Shown piece by piece: positions 1-13,600 of a stretch of DNA of 64,000 nucleotides; position 1 is the stretch's first letter; the number at the start of each line of letters is the position of its first letter. The DNA is from Diploscapter coronatus (taxonomy: Eukaryota > Nematoda > Chromadorea > Rhabditida > Rhabditidae): contig OZ038423.1 in the NCBI GenBank assembly GCA_964036155.1, positions 71,811,249 through 71,875,248 of the forward strand, given 5' to 3'. The notes under the pieces are model-generated. The model was not told where the DNA came from and did no database searches. It saw only the letters and a list, made by a program, of their open reading frames with translations. The position numbers and the translations under genes are program-made.

Positions 1-1850
1 GAATGAAGCAAGTGTTTGGACAATGTGACAAGTTGTTTGCTATGATTCCTTTGTATCATCTTCTTGCAGTTTTGTCTAACCAATTCACAATGAAGAGCAA
101 TATTTACAAATTACAAGTGTATTCACGCATGACATCGGCTCTTTTCATGTAATTGCACAAGCGAAATCTATGATATTTCAAAATTTGTTCATTCGTTGAT
201 ATCACTGAGTTTAGTAGCGTAATGAAATTTATTTAATAGAAAAACTAAGTTAGCTCATGCAAGGAACATAACATTTCGAAAATGCAACGACTGAAATGAT
301 TTCATTAGATGATGCAAAATGTCAATTGTTAGGAAACATGAATAATAACACAAAATGAATAAACGGATGGTGCGAGACGGATGCTAATCGGCTTAATAGT
401 GAAAACACTACAATTGAGAAGGTATAGCTTATGATATGTAATCATTTTCATCTATCAGAAACGACAGACTAGCAGATTAAAGGAGCATCTTCCCTTGATT
501 GACAAGGGCAATTCCAGATTAGGCTTGTGCCAGGCTTTATATAGGCCAATAGGGCACGGGCCCAAGTGACACGGAGGTAAAAATAAACTTAATTTTAAGA
601 TTCGCTATTCTTTATGATAGTATTCTTCTAAAAGTAGGTGAATTTTACAACATGCCAAAAATAAAGGATTACAAGGGGAGATGAGTGAAATTAGAAAGAG
701 AAGACTTGTGGCAGAACCGAAAATGGAACAATGCAAGGATCATTACTTTATCCCTGTAATTCCATTAGGTCACAACACCTTATAACTAATTTTAGAAGAA
801 AGGGAAACCTTCTTAATAAAAGATAAGGGATAATGAGCTTGCAAAGGATTTGATAAAGGGAGGATTAGTCCGTCAAATTTCGAAAATATGAGGATTTTAC
901 AGAAATTGGAGATTCACATCTCTGAACAAGTACTTACTTGCAGGTGAAATCGCAAGAGTGAAAATCATTAGGGAAATTGGTTGGATTTTTGGAAATAATT
1001 TTCTGGGGCGAACAAAGGGTCAGATTTTGAAAGATTCAGCAATCTCATCTTTTCTATAATCATAAAGATAAAATCAAAGACAAGGTGATCGAAATAAAAA
1101 CAGACAAATTGAAGTTTGTGTATGTTTCTATGTACGTAGTGTACACAACTGAATTCCAAATTAGCCTACTCATACACCCTCTTAGAAAAGTGCTCCTTCC
1201 TCTTCTCTCCCAGCGATTGCAGAATAGAAACCCACGCAAAATTGGCATGAAATGATGCCCACAGCATAGAGGGGTGTGTTGATAATATTATAGGCACATC
1301 GTATAAGGATGAAGAAGAGGAAGAACTCAAGGAAGCAGAGGAGATTGAGGACGGAAAAGGAGTGGCGAAAATTAGAGCAAAAGGTCGACGACACTTCGGC
1401 TTGACAGAGGAATCAGAGGACATCGGATGAAATAAGGAAGGCAGGGAGGATGACGTGGCGAACAAAATGAATGCCTGAACACAGATATGTGACATCGTGA
1501 CATTGAGAAAGAGTTATTTATTGCACAACAACTCAATGATCGTGTGGACTGAAAACATAGTCACAAGCGAGCAAACTTTATTCCAATTGTTGAAATGAAT
1601 ATCATTTTCAGAAATTTTAAGTAGAGAAGAATGACTATTATCTTATCCATTGTTTGTTTTGAACAAATGAGCTTTGGAATTTGGGATTGTTATCTTTCAA
1701 TTGGGGATTATCTAAGCTGAGTTTCAGGGCAAATGTTTGAGGAAAAATTTGTATTATATGGTCATGATGAGGCTCAGATATGGTAAAATTAATTAACTTC
1801 GATCATATAAAATTAAGTAAATATTGAATTAAGTATTTAACTGAGTGATG
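1..1850. other. Intergenic, no supported gene
   Basis: AT-rich DNA without an exon chain that I can support. A perfect TATA-like string on the minus strand (CTATATAAAG, near 536-545) is followed by a small stem of CCCTT with AAGGG around 494-510. I could not tie this to a known RNA gene. A GTAAGT-type donor is visible on the minus strand near 930, but I found no convincing partner exon. Confidence 0.5.
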
Positions 1851-2501
1851 CTATCTGGCAGCATTGAGTCTGTACAATCGGCCGTCGAAAACCATCGGCA
1901 CTGGTTGAGCGGCACGGAGATCGGCATTCCTGCAAACTAAATCATTGCTCAATCAATATTGATGACCAGAGTCACAAATTTGCAACCCTGTTGATGACAT
2001 CACAATTCAAATGGGTAATACTAAACTTCAATGTCAACTACATATACTAGTGCTCTTTGCCAAACTATGACCATTTCCTCATTTTTTCAATTATGGCTGA
2101 ACTACAATCATTGTAGTTGTTTGCAAAAGTGTAATGTCAATAATTCTCACTTAGTATAGACGAAAATGTTCGTTGTTAGTCATCTTTCAAATATCTTTCT
2201 CAATAACAATAATGAGTCAAAATAAACTACTATTGATCTTATTTTGAAGTTATTGTGAATTAATTTTCAGCCAGCCGATTTTTCGAATTTAATTTTTTAA
2301 GTGCTTACCTAAAGAAATTCTGTTTATCGAAGTAATCTCTGGTCCCCCTGAAACACTTTTTATTTAAGAATTCATTAAAGTAAAAATGCACCGCGTTGGA
2401 TCTAATACTCGAAGTTGTCGCTGAGGAAAATAAGCTGTGGATGAAATTGTCAGTTGCAGAAGAATCAGGAGAAGACACATCCAAAGCTGCAATAACTGCA
2501 T
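1851..2501 (-). CDS. Predicted small secreted peptide precursor (75 aa)
   Basis: Three minus-strand exons, 2501-2392, 2347-2309 and 1929-1851 (TAG stop), join with perfect phase (2/1, 2/1) through GT-AG introns of 44 and 379 bases. The protein starts MQLLQLWMCLLLILLQL, a clear signal peptide, with cleavage expected after about residue 23. The mature part is about 52 residues, rich in Arg and aromatic residues, has no cysteine, and ends RLYRLNAAR. A TTTTTTAG acceptor lies 24 bases before the ATG, fitting a trans-spliced leader. The introns are AT-rich while exon 3 is GC-rich. I do not recognise the family. It could be a neuropeptide-like or other secreted peptide, but there is no dibasic-glycine amidation site, so a neuropeptide role is only a guess. 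The frame of exon 1 was chosen because it alone keeps phase with exons 2 and 3. Confidence 0.55.
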
Positions 2502-2525
2502 GGATGTCACTGCCAGATGCCCAGT

Positions 2526-5500
2526 CTAAAAAATCACAACTCATAAATACTGAAACATTAATATCGAAAAATTTAAACAGATCGATAATTTCCACAAATT
2601 ATTACGAATTTTTTGTACGACTTCATGAAAATAACTTTTTTAAGGAAAGTAATTGCTCCGAAAGATCCAGAATTAATCAACAAGAATTAAATGGCTGGAC
2701 GAAAACACGGTAGATAATTATGAAGTTTGTTACTAGAACTTATGGAACAGCATGCGCTTACTCTTCTAGAAAAGAAGAATATGATAAGTGGTGGAAAATA
2801 AGGAAATCCTTCAAGCCTCTCGGGATTTGGATTATCACGAGATTGAATCAGTCGTTTTGCGTCGCTCTGGAAATTAGTGTCAATATTTTAAAAATAAAGG
2901 GAATGACAAGATTAACAATAATCGTTCAAAACTGACTTGGTCTAGGTAATTCTCATTAATGATGTGATTTTCTACATTTTTAACTTATCCCATGGAAGTT
3001 CTTTAATGCATGCAGGATATTAAGAGAAAAGGTGCGATTCGCGTAAGTGGAGGGATTTTTCTTCGACCTAGCCTTGATATTATGCACAAATGCAAATTCT
3101 TGGCTGTTTGCAGAGCTTCTTTGTCTTTTTCAAGCCTCGATTTCAGCTCCTCGCCTCTGAGTACATACTGCTCCTTTCTTCATCTAAACGGAATTAAATC
3201 GACGTGCTAACAAACTCTTCGCAGCAAAATGTAATGTTTGTTTCTCTACGTCTCTGCCTCGATTCCGGTATTTCGATAGACAAAACAAAAGTGGGGGATT
3301 GCATCATTCGGCGACTCTCGACATTTGACCCACTTGCCTTTTTGAGGAATGTATTTCGTAAAGAGAAACTCATCTAATTGCCATCAATTATCTATCGATT
3401 TATGTTTAGTTGGACTTCTAATTCCATATTTATCTTGGAAGAGGTAGAAAAATAGTTTGCTCATATGGAATATGCTTTATTGCTAAACTAGAATAAAATC
3501 ACTCTTTGAATTTAGCAAAGGAACATTTGTTAAATGCAGTTTGGAGATTTTTGATATCCTCCCCAAATTTATTTGTCTAAAGAAATTTATAAAGCTGTTC
3601 AATTGGCAATGGCTATTTCAGCACCATTTAGCAATGAAACGGATTTTCTTAAAATTTAGTTTAGAGGTCCTAGATATCATATCCATATGTTTAAATTTAT
3701 TCAACACATTTGCCTTCCCCATTTTGGTCCCTCGCATCTTCGACACCCATTCATTCTGCAATTTCTCAACCCGATAACAGCTTCGTGTTCGTGACAGGTC
3801 TGCGATGGCAGCAGACGAGATATAAAATGTGATCTAGATTGTATTTCATACATTCCAAATTTACTTTTCAGAATATAATTAGTTGAGTTTCCGATTTCGA
3901 CTCATAAAACATTGAATTATCTTGGCTAAATTAAGATTTCTGATCAAAACACGAATACAAATTCATTAGTCTAACTTTTTAAAGTATGTTGCTACTCTCA
4001 AAAAAAGTCTTGTAATTTGATATTCAAATTTTAGCTTTCCAATAAAATAAACTCTAACTTGGAAAAATTCAATTACTCTTGCACAAACATGCCTTTCTTT
4101 TCTCGCCACTACAGAAATCATTAATTTTCCCCCTCTTGCCGCTAAAAATACTGAGTTTAACCTCGACCTAACACAATGCAACTATTCACGATGCATTTGT
4201 CCACTTATTACATTCGTGCCTGTGCCGTGTGTACATCAGACTGCGCATCCTGCAATGCAACTTGCCAATCACTTCAATCATAGTCGAATCATCACAATCA
4301 TCCCCTTTTCTCGTCCAAACAAGTTCCTTCGTTTTCCCTTCCCTCCTTTTCATCACTTTCTAGAAGGTGCACCAAAATTTTTATAGCACTTACATCTCGT
4401 GTTTCTCATCCCAAATTTGCATTGAAAATCTCAAATCTTGCAATTTCTTGAAGACATAATGTTTCTTACACATTTTATTATCGATTGTGTACAGAAAAAT
4501 AGTTTGAAACTCCTAAAATAGAAATATAATGGATCTTCGAAAATCAATCAATGCAACCAAACTTTTGGCGCACCCCAATCTATTCCTCCTTCTTTCCTTC
4601 CTCTCCTTGCCTATTTCTATCAGAATCAATCTGCTTGTCAGTCGCCATTTCAACAATTCAACAATCTCATTTATGACCCTTCGTCCATTTCATCCAGGGA
4701 GTGACACCTCAGAATAGCCCTTCTTCAGCCAGTTTAGGGAATAGCATAAAAGTTATTCACCTATTTTCTTTTCATTTATCAACTTTTGAAATTCTGATTT
4801 CTACGTATGTCTCGAATTTTTTCTGAGTTCTATAATCTTCGTTATATCAAATTGCCATTTAAACTTCAGCTTTAGCTGCTTTATTTTGTTGCCATTTATC
4901 AGTGCTACTCCGATTATATATCATAACATTTTCACCTGCTGGTATTTTAATGTCAACAAATGTTAGCTTTATTATTCATAAATCCTTGTAAGTCCCCGCA
5001 TTTTCGCACCTGCAACAGGCATTATTTGCGTTAAATCTCTGAGTTTTTCCCGTTTCCTCTGAATTCCATTGGCAATTTCCTGTGGAGCTGTAGAGCTGTT
5101 TCCTCGGCAACTCGCGACTTCGACTTCTAACTTCGCCCCAATATTCTCCCTGCTCCCCCTTCTCCCCAATATTCCCACAGCTCTATGCCCTTATCCGTTG
5201 TTATTCCCACTTTCAGCTTCATGTTCTGTGCATATTCTCTAATCCTGCTCAACATGTCTGCGCCCTCATAATTTCCCATTATATCTTCCAGGCCTAGCAA
5301 ATCTGCGCTCTCTCGATTTTTCGTAATATTTCTCAAAATCGAGCTCTCGCTCCGCCCCTTTTTCGATTACCTCCTCTCCTTCTGGGGGAGCTATGGAGGC
5401 TGCCTCGCATCGACGTAAAGTCTCCCCTCAGAAGAGGGCTGTTTCATTCCGGTCTTTTTCTCTGCGTCTCTTGCTTCTTTACGTCCTCTAACCATACAAT

Positions 5501-7639
5501 GGGAGCCCATTTCATTCCCCTTTTCCTTCTTTGTCACTTACTTTGCATAGACCCCAGACTTACGCCATTTTGATGCTTTTTTCGTGTAAATCTCTCCACT
5601 TCTCCTTTATTTGGAGGATTTTCGGGAACCAACATAATTCCACTTCAATTTGCTCATATCTATCGATTTGGCTGTAATTCGTAAGCAATTGTCATTTATT
5701 GTTGCGGTTTTATGATTAATGTCATGTGCGTTGGGGAAATAATAGTCCCGTCTGCTAGTAATTCTTCATCTTCATTCCTGCGCATTCATTCCCCATGGAG
5801 CTGTTAATTCCACCCTAATGGCAGGAGGAGACGAGCAGCATGGCGCAGTTGACACTGTCACTCCCTTAATTCCCAATATCACGACGTCATTTTACTCTCG
5901 TTGCACCTTGTAAATCTACTACAGACTTTGATAGAAACATATAGACAATTCTGCTATATGCATTAAATGTAGGCTAAATGCGAGAAAGTTGAATGATAAA
6001 TTGGTTGCGTCAGAGCCCCCGATCCCGTGCCCTATATGGCGTCAGACAAACTTATTAAATCCACCTAAACTTCTCTTAAAAATCCTCTCGTCTCGCGTTT
6101 AGATTCCGAGGCAGTGCAAAAAGCCTAGCAACGAACGCAGGAAGGCAAGTCAGTAAGAAAAACGAAAACACGAGCGGCAAAATCCCGACAAATTCCATAA
6201 TCCACCTCGAGAAATGTGAAATCCCTCAAGCGATTAAATTATTGCCTTTGGTCGATCGAAATAAGAAATTCCAAGACATTAGATTCTCTCGGAAACTTCA
6301 AGATTTTCTTTAATCTTGTAATAGTTGTGTGTTGATATGATGATATTTTAATGCTTTTTGGTCATTGTTATGATTTGAGGCCTGAGAACAGGTTTTTCGA
6401 GGTTTATGTTAATATTTTGAGCTTCTACCTTCTACCTTGTCAATCCCTGCCTCCCTCTGTTATGCATGCTGAGCATTGTCCCAATGCTGCTGCTGCTGCT
6501 GTTCTGATTCGATTTTCGGCCGCATTCTGTCTCGTTTCCTAATTTGTCGCTCTGCCTCGCTTCTCGCAATCAAATGCCAGTCTCCAGTCAGTCAGGCAAG
6601 AGCCTTTTTGCGTATGCAACTCCCGCTGAATTCGCCACCTTCCTTCGCCTGGATTCGAGCGTTCCCTCGAGTGCTCCAAAACCTTCATCCACGAATGTTC
6701 CAAGTTCACTTCCAACTTCATTCGAATCTAAAATCAACGCTGCAATTTCTAGCCCTTCCAAAAATGCACAGCTCTACTCCTTCAACCGCAGATCCCCATT
6801 CCATCTCCATCCCATAAGTCCCCTCGCCCTTATCCCGAATCCGGATCCTCGATGCTCCCTCATTTCCATGTCTACACATATCCCGTTCTCTCGAATCTTC
6901 CCCATCTTTGCCTAAATAATTCAAGATAATTATGTGTGCGCACGTCTGTACAATTATGCTCATGTGATATTTGCACAGAAAACTTCTTCCATTTCGTTTC
7001 ACCTTTAATTGGCCTTTCGACTGAACATTTCGAAAAATGCTGTAAAAGCGTGGGATTATTATCCTCGTATTCGTGCCGCACTTGAATTGAATCAACCCTT
7101 CTCAGGCCTATCCTCATCCCCTCAAATCTTTCCACTTATTTCTTATCTCTAATCCGTGCACATATTACAGTAGTCCATTTATCAGGCAAAGATTATTCAT
7201 TTTCGTGCACACCTTCCTACTCGCAGCGCTACTTTTTCCGATCAAAGTTTTCATTCTAAGATGTAAATGAGCGCGCACTTTTTTCTCCTTCTATGGGATT
7301 ATCTATCTCGGGGTTCGATCTTCTAGGGGTCTGTTTATTGGCTTCTCCAGAAGTGATATCTTGATATTTTCATAGATACCAAGAATGTAAATATCTTAGA
7401 ACTTTTTCGAATTTGAAATTCAGCTCATATCTGATACATATTCCCCAGAATTAGTCCACTTGAAACATTTCGACAGATTTCAGATTTCAAGATTTTGTGG
7501 ATTTCGGGATTTGCTTCTACTTCTTCTTCCTCCTCTCCCTTAGAATATTCCATTTTCGTTCGCGTTGTTGATTACGCTCTCGGCGTTAATCGAGTTTCTC
7601 TGTGTGAGGAAGCTGACTAATGTCGTATGTCTCTTTCAG
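2526..7639. other. Intergenic and upstream DNA, no supported gene
   Basis: About 5 kb between the secreted-peptide gene and calsyntenin. It contains pyrimidine-rich (4.1-5.5 kb, 6.4-7.6 kb) and AT-rich stretches and several chance-length open frames, none with consistent splice sites. Two overlapping C/T-rich open frames at 6476-6915 and purine-rich minus-strand frames at 4972-5336 are the least random-looking but have no partner exons. The last 1-2 kb probably hold the calsyntenin promoter. Confidence 0.5.
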
Positions 7640-7676
7640 CGCTGCTAGCGGCTCTCGTTCCTTCCGACTGACGGAG

Positions 7677-10600
7677 ATGAGGAACGGGCCGAGGCTGCTT
7701 GGAGTGCTGCTGCTTGCCGCAGCGAGCTGCCACTTCGGTCATGCATCCTCAAATAAACACTACAAACATCGAGGTACAGTAAATATCATTGACGTCTCGA
7801 CTACTTTGACAACGATAAAATTAAAATCGAAAAATCCTACTAATAACATTATTTAACTTCGTCTCATACAGAATGTTGAATTTAAACCTACGGTAATTGC
7901 TGAGCACCAATAATTATGAATAACACATTCATAATGAATTCCGGAAATAATTCCAAACAACTTTGCATTTGCACATTCGTACATCTATTGAAAGAACCTC
8001 TCATATCTGTCAGCTCTACTTTTCATCGATATCTCAACTTTTTTCTGCTGAATGTACGATGAACCTTCAGACCTCTATATATGCTAGCACGAAAACAAAA
8101 TGAGATACAAATTTTCTGAGATGCACAAAATGAGATATCAAAAATCAAAGGATACAATGAAATTCGCGATTTTTTTCGAATTATAAAATTTCAGTACCCA
8201 TAATCGATTTGCGTGGTGCAGAGCAATTTGTAGCTACAGTCCAAGAGGAGGAAAACGTCGTCAGCACCGTTCCTGATCTGGCCATCATTCCAGAGACGGG
8301 TACTTAGTCATCACATTATGACCAAAGACTTGCAAGTCTAAATCTCGATTAAATAGGCTTCATTGCTAAATGTTAACGAAGCCTTTCTCTTTATGTCTAT
8401 CCTCCGAAATACGACATAACTTGTGTATATACATACAAGGTTCGGAGCGGATATTTCTTGAAAAATAGTCAAAAAAATTCGATTATTCAATTTCATGTTC
8501 ATTGAGCATTTCCAAACAAATCTTATGTGCAGTGTTGAAATTTTCGTTGGTGGGGCTTTTAACCTTTTCTTTTTTCATTTGAATGGCTTCGAATTTGCCC
8601 ATTGGCACGCACAATTGTCATTCGCAAAGAAAGAGGACGAAGAAGAAAAATACTTGTGAAGCAGTGCTCCAGTTGTGCTAGGCACAATGCGCATAGAGGG
8701 CGAAGCTGAAATGGCACAAAAAAGGCGACAAAGAGGGGGAGCTCTTTCTGGGAATGAAACTGCACTGCGCAACCACAACATATTGATCAGCATAAAGCCC
8801 TATCTCGAAAGCGAGAAAGGCGAGTAATGAAACACTTCAAAGGGCTTACGAAATCGGCTGCAAAATAGGGTCTCTGGTCAGATGTTCTTTTATGACCAGG
8901 CCTACAACAGCGTTCAACACCGGAATTGGCTAGGGGAGTCGAGAGGAAATGGAATTGAATGAGTTCGTACTAGACAGAAAATGGACCATTTTTGCATTTC
9001 GTAACACTTCAGATCGGGAAATGACTCTTTCACACATCTAAGCACATACAAAGGACTAGAAATAGAATGACGAGTAAAATGGAATGTAACGAATTCTTTT
9101 CAGGACCTGTCTGTAGCTACGCAATCAGCTCTGTAGACGATTTCGTTCCGTTTGAAATTCAAGTCGTCGATCGATACAGCGGAAGTGCGATCATACGAGT
9201 CAAGGCAAGCATATAATATGTTATTGTCGACAAAATGAGTCCAATCTATTTTATTCAGATTAAAAATAGTTACAAAGCCCATTTCAGGATGCAGCCACCT
9301 TGGACTGCAACAAGCCTGAGTACACTCTGACTCTGAGTGCTGTACGATGCGATGATGAGGCCACAAGGAGTGAACCGTGAGTTTTCCATCTTCAAACTAT
9401 ACAATTGTGTGGACTTTCTGACCTATGCACTTCAAACATAGGCTCATCTGTGCTAATCTCGGCTTGCTCCCACATTACTCATAAGTTCCCATTGTGAAGT
9501 GGTCCTTACAAGGGTTCGCGCGCGTTCTTATTCCTCTATTCTTCTTCTTGTTCTATTAGTTGGTTCGCTTGACTGCTGCATAGCAGAGATGTGCATCGCA
9601 TTAGTCGTTTAGGTGTGCCGAGTTATTGCAATTCAAATGAGCGACGGGGAGAATCTTCGCTCGTACCCAATTAGAGGGCTACTGTAGTCCCTCCTCTCTA
9701 TCACTTCGAGAGCTGCAATTAAACTTCCCCTTGCCTGCTTCCTGCCTGTGGCACACACATAGACTTCCCTTTTTCTCGCCTCGGGGGCATGAATTAAACA
9801 CGCGCATTTGCGGGTGTAAAAAGTGAGAGAGCAAAGCAGCTAGGAGAGCTCGTAGAAGTGAATCGGAGGACTCCACCACGGCACTGGATCCGCGCGTCAA
9901 GAGAATGAATGGAAAAGGGTGCCGAGATGGAATTCAAAATCAGGCCCGAGACACTTTTCCCATTCGACTCGACACCCGACACAATACAAATCATATCCAC
10001 TCATTTCCGGGAAGGGAGCGAAAATACAGAATCATAGAGTATAGTCAAATTTTTTAGCAATTTTGATATTGAGCATTGTTGTCTTGAATTTTGAGTATGT
10101 ATTAATTCGACGAAGAAATTTGATGCGATTACCGTAATAGCCTGAGAGAATGCAACGCGTGAGCTTTCTCATTAGACCCAAAGAACACTTCAACTCTCCT
10201 CTTCTCACTCTACTAAATTAATTGATGCTGTGAAGAGAATAAATAAATCTCTAATGATTTTGAACTGCTTGCTCCTCATTTTTTCATCAATTAAAATTAT
10301 TTATACATTCATTTTCTGCTCGTCTGACATTTCAACTTACTTCTCCCCATTCTCATTAATTATTGATGTGAGTAAAAAGTCCCGAGAGAAAGTAATGCGA
10401 ATGATGAATTGCACGCCTTTTTCTCGGGATTTCATTAGATTCACCACTTCCCTTATATGGTGCTTTATATGATCTCGGGATCTTTTCATTTTGTTTGTAT
10501 CCATTTCATTAGAGCGAGGAATGTATGTATATTTATTTGATGAAATTGAAAATAACTCATTTCTCACCGATTATTTGAGGTGGGGCCGAGCAGAGGAGGG

Positions 10601-13600
10601 CGTGTGGACAGGAGTGTTTATGAGGAGGACGGGGTGAGAATATCGCATGGGTAAGAACGCGAAAATGAGGGAGACAAAGATGAGAAGATATCGCTGCCGT
10701 CACTCGACCAGAGAGGCGCTTAATTAAAAGTGAGAAAGTGAGACGCAAACTAGGATAGAAGCTAAAGGAAATGAGGCAAAATAAGCTAGGCTGTGTGTGT
10801 GTGTGGTATCTAAAGCGAGGGATTACTGATCTGATTACACTACGCACACATGAGTAAAAAGCCAAAACCAAGATAAAGATGGATAAAGCGAAACAATGAA
10901 AAAAGTCCAAATATTCCATTTTCAGAGTGACTCTGCGGATTACAGTAAAGGACACAAACAATCACGCTCCTGAATTCGATAATCCCTGGTACACTTTCAC
11001 CGTCGAAGAAGGTAAACAACCGGATGTGCAAAAATTAATGGGGGATTAACATAAGATGAAGTTTCAGGCAAAAAGGACATCAAGATCGCAGTCCTAAACG
11101 CGACCGATAAGGACTGCGGACATCCTTTCGGTGAAATCTGTGAGTATGAAATCACTAACGGACTCAAGGAACTGCCTTTCTCGATCGATAACCAAGTATA
11201 GACAAAAGTGATCAACTAGAAGAATTTTGACATCTTAGGGCGTGCTCCGCAACACGGCTCCCCTCAACTACTCGCATGCCAAATCGTACATCCTCACGAT
11301 CGTAGCCAACGACTGTGGAATGCGAAAGAGCAAGAGCGCTCTCGTTACCGTTCACGTGAAGGAAGCCTGCCTTCAGGGATTGCACAACACTCCTGAGAAG
11401 TAGAATAATTGGCAAGATCAGCATTCAAAAACTGAATAATTCAGAGTGATCTTCACACCAGGAAACGGAAATGTGCGCCTGTTGCCAAACGCTGAGACTC
11501 ATTTCTGCGATGTAATTGACCTAATTGTGTTGCAATACTACATTTATAAAATTTAGAAGACGTCATGCGATGTGGACCACGTTGAGTTGACGGCTTCCTT
11601 GCAATCGACTGGCGGAAAGACCATCTGTACTCCTCGAACTGCATTTAACAACGATTCTATGCAGTCATGCGCGATCAACCCACAGACAGCCGACTTGCTA
11701 CAGGATGTCCAATCCAACGATTCGGCAGAGAAAAACGAAGTCGCTCCCGCAGATTCCTGGCAATTCGACGGTTCCAAGGCCTACGTTGTGAATCCGAACA
11801 AAATCAAAGGTTATCTCGAAGCTTAAGCAGCTTTAATTAAACCGCTAAATTTAGATCTGATTCCGGATAAATTCACACTCTCATTTGCGATGCGACATGA
11901 GCGAGGCAACAAGGAGGAACAGAACAACAAACAGAACATTCTCTGCGAATCCGATCACGAAGGTTGATAAAATAGAATAGAAATTGCGAAAACCAAGAAT
12001 TTAGGGATGAACCGTCACCACTTCAACGTCTACATCCGACACTGCAAACTGGAGGTCGTTCTGAGGAGAGAAGCAGGCAGCTCGCCAGAATTCAGAGCGG
12101 CAGAATGGCGTTGGTCTGTTCCACAGGTTGGAACCAACTGCCAGATTTACAACAAAAAAGTGGAATTTCAGCTCTGCGACGGAGAATGGCACTCGTACAG
12201 TCTGATGTTCAATAGCGTCGACGACACGCATCTGGTGATTGACGGCGAAATTGTCAAGGCTTCTGAGCGAAACCCGGAGATCTTGGATGACTGGCCTCTT
12301 CACAAGCCCGGAGTTGCTGTGAGCAAAAATGCATGATGACACAGTTATGATGAAATTTCAATTTCAGAAGACCCGTCTGACGATTGGAGCCTGCTGGCAT
12401 GGAAGGCAACAAACTTTCGTTCAACATCTCAGGGCCCAGGTCGCGTCTATGCATTTGCTGACAGGACAGACGGAGAGCACCAAGGCCATCGAATGTCTGC
12501 ACCAGTGCCCTGAGCATCTGCAATACAACGGAATGGACGAGATGCGCGAGGGTATGTCGACTTCATTCAACAAGGAACAGACGTCCGTGACTCTGAAAGC
12601 CAAGTCGATTGAGGACATGCAGAAGATGATTAGAAAGGTATGCTTCTTGCTGAAATTTGATCCACTTAGGATAATTTTAGCTTGCCTATTCGAACAACAA
12701 AGACAAGCCTCTTATGGAGTCTCGTGACTACCTGGTTCAGTCGAAGGTCGTCTGCAAAGGCAACACCAAGATCGCCCTCCCGGACTTCACCGGCAAAGTT
12801 GTGATTGAGAAGGAAGAGAAACTGACTCTCTCGCTGTCCGGCTCTGCTACTGTAAAGACTGATCAAACCGCAGTTAAAACTGGAACCCCAATGATTCCTG
12901 ACATCCGTATCACGATCAGTCAGACGGACAAAGGCAAAAGAATATCGAAAGTAAAAATATATTCATGCTTTGAAATTCAGACGGGAATGAGCAGGACGTG
13001 ACTGACAAACATAAGCTGGACTATTGCAAAGTGCATCTGAAGCCGAGCAGAGACATGGATCTGGAATACTTCTCCTCGCCAGCCTCCCTCATCGCATCTC
13101 TGAACATTGAATTTGAGCATGATAAGGTTTGCAGCAAATCTTCTTTCCTAAAACAAAATCTTAATCCCTTAATCCATGTACCAAATATCTGGATCGAATT
13201 TTCAGGAAGGGATTACTTTGAGTGGAGACGACGAAGTTAGCGGATACAGAGATATTCTGTCTAAGATTCACTACTTCAATACTCGACCGGAAACTTACAG
13301 GTAATGTTTGAAAAGTGAAAATTATTATTTTTCATGTTTCAGCAAACGACTCTACTCGATTCAATGCGGAATGAGACACGGCCGAATCGCTTCGAATGAG
13401 ATGCTTGTTTCGGTAATTCCTCCTCTCTTCATCCGTGTTATCTGCTCACTGACATCTTCTTTTCAATTTCTTCTTCGCGTATCTGTGGGCGGGGTCTTCG
13501 AGCACACGCAAATATGTCCTTCAAGCAGAGGAAAGAGACAGCGAAATTGCCTTCGTTTTGCGCACGGCGTAACATCTCACGGATTAGCGCTGCTTAGCAG

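Noticed and set aside
2305..2595. The 96-codon minus-strand frame read straight through the small-peptide locus
   Set aside because: It runs through an intron-like AT-rich stretch. The spliced alternative frame gives a proper signal peptide and correct phase, so it was preferred.
3010..3210. A minus-strand coiled-coil-like stretch (YVLRGEELKSRLEKDKEALQ)
   Set aside because: An in-frame stop sits just before it at the only good acceptor and no partner exons were found.
6476..6915. Overlapping Ser/Pro-rich open frames upstream of calsyntenin
   Set aside because: Two frames are open at once because the region is C/T-rich; no convincing start, donor or partner exon.
7300..7330. A GGGGTTCGATC string resembling a tRNA B box
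   Set aside because: No matching A box, acceptor stem or cloverleaf could be formed around it.
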